Assembly: GCF_023715895.1 (NCBI RefSeq)
Contig: NZ_JAMBOO010000019.1
Coordinates: 1-64,000, forward strand
Source: Domibacillus indicus
Lineage (GTDB): Bacteria; Bacillota; Bacilli; Bacillales; Domibacillaceae
DNA: 64,000 nucleotides
Direction: 5' to 3'
In this document: positions 7,252 to 17,256 of the stretch, piece after piece
Position numbering within the stretch: the first letter of the stretch is position 1
How the letters are laid out: every line of letters starts with the position of its first letter
The notes under the pieces: model-generated
The model's database searches: none
The model's input: the letters and a program-made list of their open reading frames with translations, nothing else
What the model was told of the DNA's origin: nothing
Translations under genes and position numbers: made by a program

Positions 7252-8712
7252 GGCGAGAACACCCCCACTTCAAGCTTGCTAAGAGGGGGATGAATCGTTG
7301 CTCTTTCAGTCATTCTTTTTCCTTGAACGCTCTATTGCTAAAATGGTATAATTAGGTACAGAACAAACGTTCAGGGGATGAGGAAAATGATAAAAACCAA
7401 AAAAGATGAAAAAAAGAACCTTCATTTTAAAGCCTTTCGGTTTAAAATCCATCCAAGTGACAAGCAAAAACAACTGATTAATCAAACGATCGGCTGCTGC
7501 CGGTTTGTCTACAATTATATATTAAATGAAAACATCAAGAGTTTTGAAAAAACAAAAAAACGGTATACAGAAACAGCTGCTAAAAAGCTCCTCCCTGGGC
7601 TAAAAGAAACATTTAAATGGTTGTCTAGTTCTGACAGTATTGCTCTTCAGGCAAGCATCGAATATCAGTACGAAGGATTCAAAAAATATAAGGAACAGCC
7701 GAAAAAAGAATTAAAAAAACGAGCCGCTAAAAAATGTGCAGAAGGCTATACGCCAACGGCGTATGACTTTAAGGGCCATCCGACATTCAAAAGCAAGAAA
7801 AACCCGGTCCAAAGCTACACAACCAAAATGACAAATAACAATATTAAAATCGTGGACAATCGCATTCAGCTGCCGAAACTCGGCTGGATTCGTTTTTCAA
7901 AGTCCCGAAACATTGAAGGTGACATTAAGCGTGTCACCGTGCGCCGAAGCAGCACCGGCCGGTATTCGATTTCGGTTATCTGTGAAATGCCATATTCCCC
8001 CTATAAGCCAAGCACTGACGATGCCGTTGGCATCGATGTCGGGCTGAAAGAATTTGCTGTACTCTCAAACGGCCAATTCATCGCCAACCCGAAATACTAC
8101 CAGAAATACGAAAAGCGGTTAGCCTTTCTTCAGCGTGCGTTTGCACGTAAAAAAGAAGGTTCGAAATCGTGAGGAAAAAATAAAGTCCAGATTGCTAAAC
8201 TGCACGAAAAAATCAAACACACAAGAGAAGATTTTCTTCACAAGCTGACGACCAGGCTCGTTCATGAAAACCAAGTGATCGCGGTGGAAAGTTTGTCAGT
8301 GAAGAATCTCGTCCAAAGTAAAAAGCGAAGCAAGGGGATTCACGATGCGTCATGGTCGAGGTTCAACGAAATGCTCGCCTACAAAGCGAAGTGGTACGGA
8401 CGGACGATCATAAAAGTCGATCCGTTCTTCCCATCAAGCCAGCTTTGTTCGGGGTGTGGCCACCAGCATAAGGATGTAAAAAATCTCGCTGTCCGGGTGT
8501 GGGAGTGTCCATCCTGCGGCGTATGTCACGACCGGGACTTGAATGCAAGCCTAAATATTGAAAAAGAAGCCCTTCGGCTTCTTTCACTTCTGTCTATTTA
8601 AACTTGGTCATAAAACCGTTGGAATACGGGGTTAGCCTGATTACTGGGGGTCGAAGATCCTCTTGCCCAGGAATCCCCCACTTCAACCGTCAGGTAGGTG
8701 GGCGGTAGTTCA
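7252..8712 (+). mobile_element. IS605/IS1341-type element, tnpB only
   Basis: The tnpB pseudogene is flanked by typical subterminal hairpins: left CCCCCACTTCAAGC...AGAGGGGG (7262-7289), right GAATCCCCCACTTCAACCGTCAGG...GGTGGGCGGTAGTT (8671-8710). There is no tnpA, so mobility would depend on a TnpA in trans. The right end abuts the last codon of the second corA gene. The 3-prime part of tnpB plus the tail to 8711 would encode the guide (omega) RNA, whose guide would be the host DNA beyond 8712. Exact ends are inferred. Confidence 0.8.
7378..8601 (+). pseudogene. tnpB: TnpB RNA-guided nuclease, split by one in-frame stop
   Basis: One frame of 407 codons interrupted only by TGA at 8170-8172. 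The N-terminal wedge/recognition part begins with the AFRFKIHPSDKQ pattern. RuvC residues are all present: Asp220 (VGIDVGLKEF), Glu304 (IAVESLSV) and Asp387 (HDRDLNAS). A zinc ribbon (CSGCG ... CPSCG) lies in between. In relatives the stop position holds a tryptophan or similar residue, so TGG to TGA is a plausible recent mutation. TnpB is a programmable dsDNA nuclease that helps retain its own transposon. Downstream GTG 8275 could start only the C-terminal fragment. ATG 7378 follows a GGGGATGAGG stretch. Confidence 0.88.
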
Positions 8713-9663
8713 ATCGCTGTCAAACCAGCCTTTAGACTTAAACCAAATAAACATTCCCAACCCAATAAAGAACATCACGCCTAAGATTATATAGTACCCA
8801 AAACGCCATTTTAATTCGGGCATATTTTCAAAATTCATTCCATAAATCCCGGCAATAAAGGTTAAAGGCATAAAAATCGTCGTAATCACGGTTAAGGTTT
8901 TCATAATATTGTTCATTCGAAAAGAGTTTAACGATATGTAATTATCTCTTATATCCGAGGTCAGTTCCCGGTTTGATTCAATCATTTCACTCAGCTTGAG
9001 GAGATGATCGTATATATCCTGAAAATAAGCCCGCTTTTGTTCCTGAATAATAAACCTTTTTGATTCTAGTATCCTGTATATTAACTCTCTCATTGGCATG
9101 ATGGTTCGCCTTAGTTTCAACAAATCCTTTCGAACTCCAAATACTTTGTTAATGAGCGTATCCGTCGCTTTTTTTGATCCGTAATAATTTTCAACGGAGA
9201 GTAGATAATCCTCCAATTCCTGAACCATCGGAAAAAAACTGTCTACAATTTTATCCATAATTTTGTAGCTTATTTCAACAGGTCTAAAACGATTAACATC
9301 TGTAACCTTCTCAAACATTTCCCATACAGCATTCATTTCTTTCAGGTCTTGAAAATGAAAAGAGACGATGAAGTTCTCTCCCATAAACAGGTCTACCTCA
9401 TGTGCTTCTAGTGTTTTTTTATTTAATGCATGAATAACAAGAAAGCTAAGGTTTTCATAGTACTCCAGCTTGGGACGCTGAAGAAAATGTACGCAGTCTT
9501 CAATCGCAAGTGGATGAAACTGAAAATGACTGCTAAGTAAGAGAATTTCCTCTTTAGTCGGCATGTTAAAGTCTACCCAATACCAATCCATTTCAACGAG
9601 AGTATCCAATGCTGGGTTAATGAGTAGCTGCTTTTCTTTGTCCACAGAAAGTATTCTAATCAT
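8710..9663 (-). CDS. corA: CorA-family metal-ion transporter, copy 2
   Basis: A 317-residue CorA family protein. It has the same layout as the first copy: cytoplasmic domain with HPLAIEDCVHF near 52, a long helix, and two C-terminal membrane helices with GMN (GIYGMNFEN near 282). It diverges clearly from copy 1 and has no M-box; only 470 nt of plain sequence lie upstream. Its stop codon TCA (8710-8712) touches the right end of the TnpB element, so the insertion may have supplied or trimmed the last residues. ATG 9663 has CAGGAGA upstream. Substrate (Mg2+, Co2+, Ni2+ or Zn2+) cannot be told from sequence. Confidence 0.9.
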   Translation of the reverse strand: MIRILSVDKEKQLLINPALDTLVEMDWYWVDFNMPTKEEILLLSSHFQFHPLAIEDCVHFLQRPKLEYYENLSFLVIHALNKKTLEAHEVDLFMGENFIVSFHFQDLKEMNAVWEMFEKVTDVNRFRPVEISYKIMDKIVDSFFPMVQELEDYLLSVENYYGSKKATDTLINKVFGVRKDLLKLRRTIMPMRELIYRILESKRFIIQEQKRAYFQDIYDHLLKLSEMIESNRELTSDIRDNYISLNSFRMNNIMKTLTVITTIFMPLTFIAGIYGMNFENMPELKWRFGYYIILGVMFFIGLGMFIWFKSKGWFDSD

Positions 9664-9851
9664 AAGATTCTCCTGACCTCTGGTTATTTATTCTTTCTAA
9701 CTCTCAATATCTTTATCTTATTATTCTTAGCTGCACTTTTTACACTCTTCCTCCGTGTGTTCAGTATGTATGAACAGATCGTTTAACTTCTTTGCCCTGG
9801 CTCTCGCTTGGCTCAAAATGCTTTTTCCTCAAACAGGTTAGTGATAAGGGC

Positions 9852-9907
9852 AAAAAGAAAAACTGAATTCCCTATATTGTACAACAGAGAGTTCAGTTTT
9901 TCTTTTT
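9852..9907 (-). terminator. Bidirectional terminator
   Basis: AAAAAGAAAAACTGAA pairs with TTCAGTTTTTCTTTTT around a loop of about 24 nt. It serves nupC from the right. Confidence 0.65.
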
Positions 9908-10135
9908 TATAAACAGCTTAACTTTATTTTAATCCATTTAAAAAACCGGATAACGGTCATCCTATACTTGAAAACCTGGTCAGGCTCGACTTTCCCTGTC
10001 CCCCATTACCACTAATAGATCTTCTTTATGAATAATTTTGGATACGATAAAATCGCGGCCACTTACAATGGCCACGACGCTGATGCTGTATACAGCACGG
10101 ATTTCAAGCTCCTGCAGCCTTTGCCTTTCTTTTTC

Positions 10136-11317
10136 TTAAAGAAACAGACCGACAATTGTTGCAGAAAGAACAGAAGCCATCGTTGCCACCAAAAGCATTT
10201 TTAAGCCAAAACCAGCTACTTTTGCCCCTTGCTCCTGGCTAAAGCTTTGCACGGTTCCCTGGATGATTCCAATTGAAGCGAAGTTTGCAAAACTGATCAG
10301 GAATACAGATACGATACCGACTGTTTTGGCAGTTAAGGTATCAAGTAACGGAGCAAAGCCCAGCATGGCAACGAATTCGTTTGCCAATATTTTTGTTGCC
10401 ATAACTGCTCCTGCTTGAACAGATTCCGCAATTGGAATTCCCATTACGATGGCAACCGGTGATAATACATAACCAAGGATGGTTTCAAGCTTCATGCCTG
10501 TGACCCCTTCAATGCCATAGTTAATCATTGCAAGCAATGATACATAAGCGATCAGCATAGCGGCAACAATCCCGGCTACTTTAATACCATCCACTGCGCC
10601 ATTTCCAATTGCCTCGAACAGAGACTGCTCTCTGACCATTTCACTAATATTCACATCTATATTCTCTTCTTTCACTGGTGCAACGATGGTTGCTAAAATC
10701 AAACCGCTCATAATGTTAAGCGGCAGTGCGACTAACACGTACTCTGCTGGAATCATTGTCATATAAGCAGCGACAATGGAAGCTGACACAGAAGTCATCG
10801 AGGCTGTCGTAGCAACAAATAACTGGTTTAAATTAAAACCAGGAAGCTGGTTTTTAATCGCCACAATGGCGCCGGTATCTCCAAAGATTGAAGATGTGAC
10901 GACAGAGAACGACTGAATGCGTGGAAGGCCTGTTAGTTTTGCAATCGCCCCACCCAGGTACTTAATGGTCAAAGGCAAAATGCGGATGTAGTTTAAGATC
11001 GACAGCAATGTAGATGTGAAAACGATCAGCAGCAGTACATTGATAAAGAATACAGTCTGACCTTCAGGAACTAGCCCACCAAGGACAAAGTTAATCCCTT
11101 CATTACCAAACATCATTATTTTTGCAAAACCTGCCGCAATGGCTTTGAGGATCTGTCCGCCGATGTTTGTATTAAGCATAAATGCTGCAACGGCCAACTG
11201 AAGTACGAATAAAATTCCGATTGCACGATAATTGATATTCTTCTTATCATTTGATAACAAGTAAGCTGTACCAAACGTAAGAATGATTCCGACGATACCC
11301 ACTAAAATACTTGTCAT
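10136..11317 (-). CDS. nupC: Concentrative nucleoside transporter NupC
   Basis: A 393-residue CNT-family symporter with about ten hydrophobic segments. The family core is present: the N-terminal CNT domain, a gate region (SSIFGDTGAIVAIKNQLPGF near 145), and the C-terminal region with ANFASIGI and GTVQ. It imports nucleosides with H+ or Na+ across the cytoplasmic membrane. ATG 11317 has a GGAGA upstream. No nucleoside catabolic genes are adjacent. A structured leader may lie upstream (11400-11560). Confidence 0.9.
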   Translation of the reverse strand: MTSILVGIVGIILTFGTAYLLSNDKKNINYRAIGILFVLQLAVAAFMLNTNIGGQILKAIAAGFAKIMMFGNEGINFVLGGLVPEGQTVFFINVLLLIVFTSTLLSILNYIRILPLTIKYLGGAIAKLTGLPRIQSFSVVTSSIFGDTGAIVAIKNQLPGFNLNQLFVATTASMTSVSASIVAAYMTMIPAEYVLVALPLNIMSGLILATIVAPVKEENIDVNISEMVREQSLFEAIGNGAVDGIKVAGIVAAMLIAYVSLLAMINYGIEGVTGMKLETILGYVLSPVAIVMGIPIAESVQAGAVMATKILANEFVAMLGFAPLLDTLTAKTVGIVSVFLISFANFASIGIIQGTVQSFSQEQGAKVAGFGLKMLLVATMASVLSATIVGLFL

Positions 11318-11399
11318 GTTAAGTCTCCATCTTATTGTTTTTGCCTTGTACGAAAAATACGAGCAGTCGAACGATGAAAGTCATTCACTGCTGTAGAAA

Positions 11400-11560
11400 A
11401 ACGAACTGTTTATCCTGCTGTTTTTCAGGCCTCTTCCGTATTATGGACAACAGCAGGAGTAACCATGCGTCCCAAGTGTCTGTTGGTTAAGGATCTTCTG
11501 CTTCTTAACACCAAAGGTAAGTCCTAAGGTCTGATTGTATAGCGAAAGAAATACCGAGGG
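11400..11560 (-). other. Possible structured leader of nupC
   Basis: The minus strand upstream of nupC contains nested inverted repeats: CCTGCTGTT/AACAGCAGG (9 bp) and GGTGTTAAG/CTTAACC, plus a run of CTTAGG/CCTAAG-like segments. It is GC-richer than the flanks. It does not match the purine riboswitch or another class I know. Confidence 0.3.
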
Positions 11561-11627
11561 TTAATAGTAAAATTCATCATACATAAAAAAACATATCTCA
11601 CTTTACTCGACCTCTTTATCATTTTTT

Positions 11628-11641
11628 ATTGCAAATGCAAC
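11628..11641 (+). promoter_or_regulatory. Putative MarR operator 1
   Basis: ATTGCAAATGCAAC, near-palindromic and closely similar to the palindrome at 11672-11693, 48 bp away. Confidence 0.5.
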
Positions 11642-11671
11642 AAAGTTAGGTTAAATTTGATATGTGGTTGT

Positions 11672-11693
11672 TTTTATTGCATTTGCAATAAAA
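11672..11693 (+). promoter_or_regulatory. Putative MarR operator 2 (perfect palindrome)
   Basis: TTTTATTGCATTTGCAATAAAA is a perfect 22-bp palindrome 21 bp upstream of the marR-like start. Its core ATTGCA-N2-TGCAAT is typical in size for MarR sites. Confidence 0.65.
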
Positions 11694-11714
11694 ATGCATA
11701 CTACGGAGTTCATT

Positions 11715-12558
<844 letters not shown>

Positions 12559-12619
12559 CTTTAGTAAAGGCGGGTTCTTAAAGTAACGGGTGCATTAGTT
12601 TAGGAAGAACTTTTCAAAA

Positions 12620-12664
12620 AAAGTCTGTATCAATGATTACTTGGTAATCTATGATACAGACTTT
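12620..12664 (+). terminator. Hairpin between paiA and the lipoprotein gene
   Basis: AAAGTCTGTATCA pairs with TGATACAGACTTT with a further ATTAC/GTAAT inner stem. It serves converging transcripts, although its T-tract is short. Confidence 0.6.
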
Positions 12665-12718
12665 GTCTACCGGTAACTAATTGTCCTTATATATTTAACT
12701 CTTAGCACTCTTTTTTTG

Positions 12719-13444
12719 TTACTCTTGTACGGTTCTTACTTTTAATGCATTTGCATTTAAAGGTGCAGACAAGTTGGCTTCATCGTATTCAACAATAACC
12801 TTTTGCCCGGCGTTTAAGGATGATTTTGTTTGCTCATCGATTTTATTTAAGTTAAATACATAGCCTTTACTCTCATATTTTTCTTTTATAAGAGAATCTA
12901 TTTGTTCCTGATTCCCCATTATTTCTTCTTTCCTTATTTCAGTAATTACCCGTATTTCATCCCCGGTTTTTTTCACGATATATCCTTCTGCCACATAGCT
13001 TTCTGGTGCCTGTGTACCTTCATTTTTAAAAAGCAGTTTTTTTAATTTTTCACTCTGTTCTTTGCTTAGCGTTCCATAGCCTTCTTCCTGCTTCTCGCTT
13101 TGAAAAGAGATGCGTCCATCTTTTAAATAGACTTGGTACTCAAATAACCGTTCAGGCATGTTTTTTTCATAGGTATAGAAAAAAGTAGCTTCTACCTTTC
13201 TATCCGGTCGAATATCTGCCATTGTACCTGGCTCCCATTGAACTTCCTTAAATGTTTCTCTTATGATATCTAGATCTTTCTCTTCCGTAATAGTGGCAAA
13301 GTCAGTCTCTGATTGCGTGATTGTTTCCCGTATATCTACTCTGGTGAGCTGGTCCAAATCAAATTCTTTTGGTACTTTATTGGAGCAGCCAATTATAAAG
13401 AGTGCATTAAGGCTGATAAAAAGGTAAATGAGTTTCTGATGCAA
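12719..13444 (-). CDS. DUF3221-type lipoprotein
   Basis: A 241-residue secreted lipoprotein. The signal peptide ends in a lipobox, FIIGC, with Cys20 as the lipidated residue. Residues 25-140 form a domain with an acidic ITEEKDLDIIRETF pattern. From about 150 (YVAEGYIVKK..DEIRVITEI) it resembles the DUF3221 beta-barrel seen in Bacillus lipoproteins. Function unknown. Start is TTG 13444 with GGGGGAA upstream. It stands alone, converging on paiA. Confidence 0.75.
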   Translation of the reverse strand: MHQKLIYLFISLNALFIIGCSNKVPKEFDLDQLTRVDIRETITQSETDFATITEEKDLDIIRETFKEVQWEPGTMADIRPDRKVEATFFYTYEKNMPERLFEYQVYLKDGRISFQSEKQEEGYGTLSKEQSEKLKKLLFKNEGTQAPESYVAEGYIVKKTGDEIRVITEIRKEEIMGNQEQIDSLIKEKYESKGYVFNLNKIDEQTKSSLNAGQKVIVEYDEANLSAPLNANALKVRTVQE

Positions 13445-13667
13445 TGATTGTTCCCCCTAAAGTTTCTGGAATAATAGTGCATTTAAGTTTAACACAGGAA
13501 GTTATCCACAGAAACTAGAGAGTGCTAATCTTTTGACTGCTCTCTTTTTATGCCCTAGATGCTCATAAGCTTATTATGTAAAATCATGAGGCCAGTTGAT
13601 CGTTGTCCATCACTGGTTAAATTCTTCTTTGTAGTAAAGTATTAGAAAAATAAACATCGATACTTGA

Positions 13668-14009
13668 TTATCTAACCGGCTTTTCGAAAATAAAAACCGA
13701 AATTGCCAGGTCCTCTTCTATTTTAATATCATTAAATAAATGCAGTAATTTAGATCCAACCAGCTCTTCTAAACCTTCAGGCATATTTTCTTTGTATAAT
13801 TCTTGTATCATAACCGTTCGTGCATTATGAATCATTTGCTGCCCTTCTGCTGTCTTCGAAATGAATTTTTCCGATACGGTCAAATTCCCATGCATTTTGG
13901 TGACAGCCATATTTTCAACGAAATAAGTGTAAATTTTTTCTGGTCCTTTTCCGAATAAATCTTTTCTTACTTTTCGAATAATCTCATTGAAAGCGGCTTC
14001 TTTTTTCAT
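13668..14009 (-). CDS. DUF2294 (YbcI-like) protein
   Basis: A 113-residue soluble protein with the DUF2294 pattern: GKGPEKIYTYFVENMAV, NARTVMIQEL, then LHLFNDIKIEEDLAISVFIFEKP. Members are often found beside formate dehydrogenase genes in Bacillaceae, and here it lies divergently next to fdhF, which supports a shared but undefined role. ATG 14009 has GATGAGGG upstream. Confidence 0.8.
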   Translation of the reverse strand: MKKEAAFNEIIRKVRKDLFGKGPEKIYTYFVENMAVTKMHGNLTVSEKFISKTAEGQQMIHNARTVMIQELYKENMPEGLEELVGSKLLHLFNDIKIEEDLAISVFIFEKPVR

Positions 14010-14081
14010 AATCCCTCATCCCTTCTACTAACTATTATACGGTGAAAAACAAAAAAAACGAAAAATAATTTCCTTTCCATC

Positions 14082-14109
14082 TTGTCTTTTCAAGCAAGAG
14101 GCGTATAAT
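14082..14109 (+). promoter_or_regulatory. fdhF: Candidate promoter of fdhF
   Basis: TTGTCT and TATAAT separated by 16 bp, pointing to fdhF about 190 nt downstream. Confidence 0.5.
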
Positions 14110-14220
14110 TATTTTTGAAATAATCAAGATATAAATGGAATTCTTAATAATTTTTTGTTAAGGCTCTATTACATAATTTTATGGTGGAATGGCACATTAG
14201 TAGGCATATGCTAATTGGTT

Positions 14221-14270
14221 AATCCAGCACAATAAACACCTTAGAGGTGTTTGCTGTGCTGGATTTTTTT
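14221..14270 (+). terminator. fdhF: Intrinsic terminator in the fdhF leader
   Basis: A 20-bp stem (AATCCAGCACAATAAACACC against GGTGTTTGCTGTGCTGGATT, two mismatches) with a TTAGA loop and eight T. It lies between the only good promoter and the fdhF ribosome binding site, 12 nt before the latter, so it can act as an attenuator. No upstream gene on this strand needs it. Confidence 0.8.
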
Positions 14271-14298
14271 ATTCCCTGATAAAAAGGAGAGCACTGCA

Positions 14299-17238
14299 AT
14301 GAATCAGGAATACATAAAAATTTATTTGGATCATCAAGAGTACCGCGTACAGCCTGGTACAAGTATTTTAGAAGCCGTTAACCAGGTCGGCCTTGCCCTT
14401 CCACAAGTGTGTTACGTGCCGGAAGTGGATCCTATCCAAACCTGTGATACATGTATTGTCGAAGCGGACGGGAAATTGGTACGTTCTTGTGCCACACCTG
14501 TATCTCAAGGGATGACTATCTCGCTTTCGTCTGACCGGGCGAAGGCTGCCCAGACAGAAGGAATGGACCGGCTGCTTGAAAACCATATGCTGTACTGTAC
14601 AGTGTGTGATAACAATAATGGAAACTGCACACTGCACAATACGGTCGAAATGATGGGCATTGAGCATCAAAAGTATCCCTTTACACCAAAAGCAGATCCA
14701 ACAGAAGTAGACATGACTCACCCCTTTTACCGCTATGACCCAAACCAGTGTATTGCCTGCGGCCAGTGCGTGGAAGTATGTCAAAACCTCCAAGTCAATG
14801 AAACTCTCTCAATCGACTGGGAAGCAGAACGTCCACGCGTGCTATGGGATAAGAAGGGTACGACTATTAATGATTCTTCCTGTGTAGGCTGCGGCCAATG
14901 CGTTACGGTCTGCCCTTGTAATGCGCTAATGGAAAAATCAATGCTCGGTGAAGCTGGATTTATGACAAAAATGGAACCTAATTTATTAAATCCGATGATT
15001 GATCTTGTCAAAGATGTGGAGCCTGGATACAGCGGCATTTTTGCTGTTTCTGAAATTGAAGCGGCAATGCGTGAAACAAGAACGAAAAAAACAAAAACCG
15101 TATGCACATTTTGCGGTGTCGGCTGCTCCTTTGAAGTATGGACAAAAGGCCGGAAAATTCTTAAAGTACAGCCAACGTCCAAAGCACCTGTTAATGCCAT
15201 TTCAACTTGTGTAAAAGGCAAATTCGGCTGGGATTTTGTAAACAGCGAAGAACGGATTACCACTCCTTTAATCCGCCAAGGCGACGAGTTTGTAGAAGCC
15301 ACATGGGAAGAAGCATTGGATCTGGTTGCAAGCAAGCTTGGAGGCATTAAAGAGCAGTACGGCAGCGATGCCCTCGGCTTTATCTCTTCTTCTAAAATGA
15401 CCAATGAAGAAAATTACTTGATGCAAAAAATGGCCCGCCAAGTATTTGAAACAAATAACGTCGATAACTGCTCACGCTATTGCCAGTCTCCTGCTTCCTG
15501 GGGATTGCAGCAAACGGGAGGCATTGGCGGTGACTCCGGCACCATTAAGGATATTGCGTCTGCAGGCCTTGTTATTTTAGTCGGCTGTGCGCCTGCTGAA
15601 GGCCACCCGGTGCTGGCGACACGCATTAAACGCGCACATAAACTGCATGGGCAAAAGTTAATTACGGTCGACCTGCGCAGACACGAAATGGCGGACCGCG
15701 CAGACCTGTTTGTCCGTCCAAAACAAGGAACGGATTATGTATGGCTTGCCGCTGTGGCGAAATATATGATCGACCAGGGCTGGCACGACCAGGCGTTTGT
15801 TAACGAAAAAGTAAACTTCTTTGGTGAGTACGTTAAAGGGCTGGAGCGCTTTACGCTTGAATTTGCCGAAAAAGAAACAAATATCTCGAAAGAAACATTG
15901 ATTCAAATCGCAGAAATGATCCGTGATGCAGACGGAACGGCTATTTGCTGGGGAATGGGTGTCACGCAAAATGTAGCTGGCTCTTACACATCTGCTGCTA
16001 TTGCAAACCTGCTTCTTGTTACCGGCAATATGGCGCGTCCGGGCGCAGGTGCGTATCCGCTTCGCGGCCATAATAATGTTCAGGGCGCAGCGGATATGGG
16101 TACGATGCCAAACATCTTCCCTGGATACCAGTCTGTAACAAACGATGAGATCCGCGCTAAATTTGAAAATGCATACGGTGTTGCCATTTCCCCAAAACCA
16201 GGCCTTGATAACATTGAAATGCTTGCCGCAATTGATAAAGGCGATTTAAAAGGCATGTATATTGCAGGCGAAGATATGGCATGGGTAGATGCGGACTCCA
16301 ACCATACGCAGGATATGCTGGCGAAATTAGATTTTCTCGTTGTGCAGGAGATTTTCTTCACGACAACCGCTCAATTTGCGGATGTGATTTTGCCAGGCGC
16401 GCCGTCCTTAGAAAAAGACGGAACCTTTACAAATACAGAACGCCGCGTGCAGCGTCTGTACCAATCGCTTGAGCCGCTTGGAGACAGTAAGCCGGACTGG
16501 TGGATTTTTATGCAGATAGCGAAGCGGTTTGGCTATGAATGGAACTATTCTCACCCGAGTGAAATTTTTGCGGAAATGGCGGGCTTAACACCGTTTTTCA
16601 GCGAGTGTAATTATGATGTATTGGAAGGGTGGAACAGCTTTAGCTGGGGTTCTCCGGACGGAACAGATACGCCGGTTCTCTTCTTAGACGGCTTTAATTT
16701 CCCGGACAAAAAAGCGCGTTTCGCCCTGTTTGATTATGTACCGCCAGTAGAATATCCGGCAGAATTTGATTTAACAATGAATAATGGCCGGCTGCTGGAA
16801 CAGTTCCATGAAGGAAATATGACCAACAAATCAAACGGCATGAACAAAAAGCTGCCAACCGTTTTCGTCGAAGTTTCACCGGAACTCGCAAAAGAGCGCG
16901 GTGTAGAAAGCGGCTCACTCGTCCGCCTTTTATCTCCTTACGGTTCGATTAAGCTGAATGTATTAGTGTCAGATCGTGTTTACGGGAAAGAAGTTTATGT
17001 GCCGATGCACTCGACCAGTCATGAAAATGCGGTCAACCTTCTGACCGGGAATGGTTTTGACGTGATTACCCATACACCGGCTTATAAACAAACAAAGGTG
17101 CGGATGGAAGTACTGAGCGTTAATGGGGAAAACCCACTGCCAAAAACAAGTCCAAGAACCAAAGAACGCCATCCTCAAAATGGAGTGGAAGTTGAACGCA
17201 AGTGGAAACGGCCAGGGTATGTTTCACTGGTTGACTAA
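14299..17238 (+). CDS. fdhF: Molybdenum formate dehydrogenase, large subunit FdhF
   Basis: A 979-residue molybdopterin oxidoreductase oxidising formate to CO2. An N-terminal [2Fe-2S] domain (Cys38, 49, 52, 64), a His/Cys3 [4Fe-4S] motif (His96, Cys100, 103, 110) and two ferredoxin-type clusters (CIACGQC at 151, CVGCGQC at 195) precede the bis-MGD catalytic part. That part begins with a [4Fe-4S] motif (Cys269, 272, 276, 304). Cys395 in RYCQSPAS is the expected Mo ligand (Sec in E. coli FdhH). This layout equals the YrhE/YjgC type, presumed NAD-linked or quinone-linked in Bacillus. ATG 14299 is chosen for AAAAGGAGA just upstream; a 16-codon extension lacks a site. Confidence 0.94.
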   Translation: MNQEYIKIYLDHQEYRVQPGTSILEAVNQVGLALPQVCYVPEVDPIQTCDTCIVEADGKLVRSCATPVSQGMTISLSSDRAKAAQTEGMDRLLENHMLYCTVCDNNNGNCTLHNTVEMMGIEHQKYPFTPKADPTEVDMTHPFYRYDPNQCIACGQCVEVCQNLQVNETLSIDWEAERPRVLWDKKGTTINDSSCVGCGQCVTVCPCNALMEKSMLGEAGFMTKMEPNLLNPMIDLVKDVEPGYSGIFAVSEIEAAMRETRTKKTKTVCTFCGVGCSFEVWTKGRKILKVQPTSKAPVNAISTCVKGKFGWDFVNSEERITTPLIRQGDEFVEATWEEALDLVASKLGGIKEQYGSDALGFISSSKMTNEENYLMQKMARQVFETNNVDNCSRYCQSPASWGLQQTGGIGGDSGTIKDIASAGLVILVGCAPAEGHPVLATRIKRAHKLHGQKLITVDLRRHEMADRADLFVRPKQGTDYVWLAAVAKYMIDQGWHDQAFVNEKVNFFGEYVKGLERFTLEFAEKETNISKETLIQIAEMIRDADGTAICWGMGVTQNVAGSYTSAAIANLLLVTGNMARPGAGAYPLRGHNNVQGAADMGTMPNIFPGYQSVTNDEIRAKFENAYGVAISPKPGLDNIEMLAAIDKGDLKGMYIAGEDMAWVDADSNHTQDMLAKLDFLVVQEIFFTTTAQFADVILPGAPSLEKDGTFTNTERRVQRLYQSLEPLGDSKPDWWIFMQIAKRFGYEWNYSHPSEIFAEMAGLTPFFSECNYDVLEGWNSFSWGSPDGTDTPVLFLDGFNFPDKKARFALFDYVPPVEYPAEFDLTMNNGRLLEQFHEGNMTNKSNGMNKKLPTVFVEVSPELAKERGVESGSLVRLLSPYGSIKLNVLVSDRVYGKEVYVPMHSTSHENAVNLLTGNGFDVITHTPAYKQTKVRMEVLSVNGENPLPKTSPRTKERHPQNGVEVERKWKRPGYVSLVD

Positions 17239-17256
17239 TGAGTAGGAGGTAAAAGA

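Noticed and set aside
14251-14298. 16-codon extension of fdhF
   Set aside because: It lies partly in the terminator T-tract; AAAAGGAGA fits ATG 14299.
14781-15404. 207-codon frame opposite fdhF
   Set aside because: Shadow of a strongly coding gene on the other strand.
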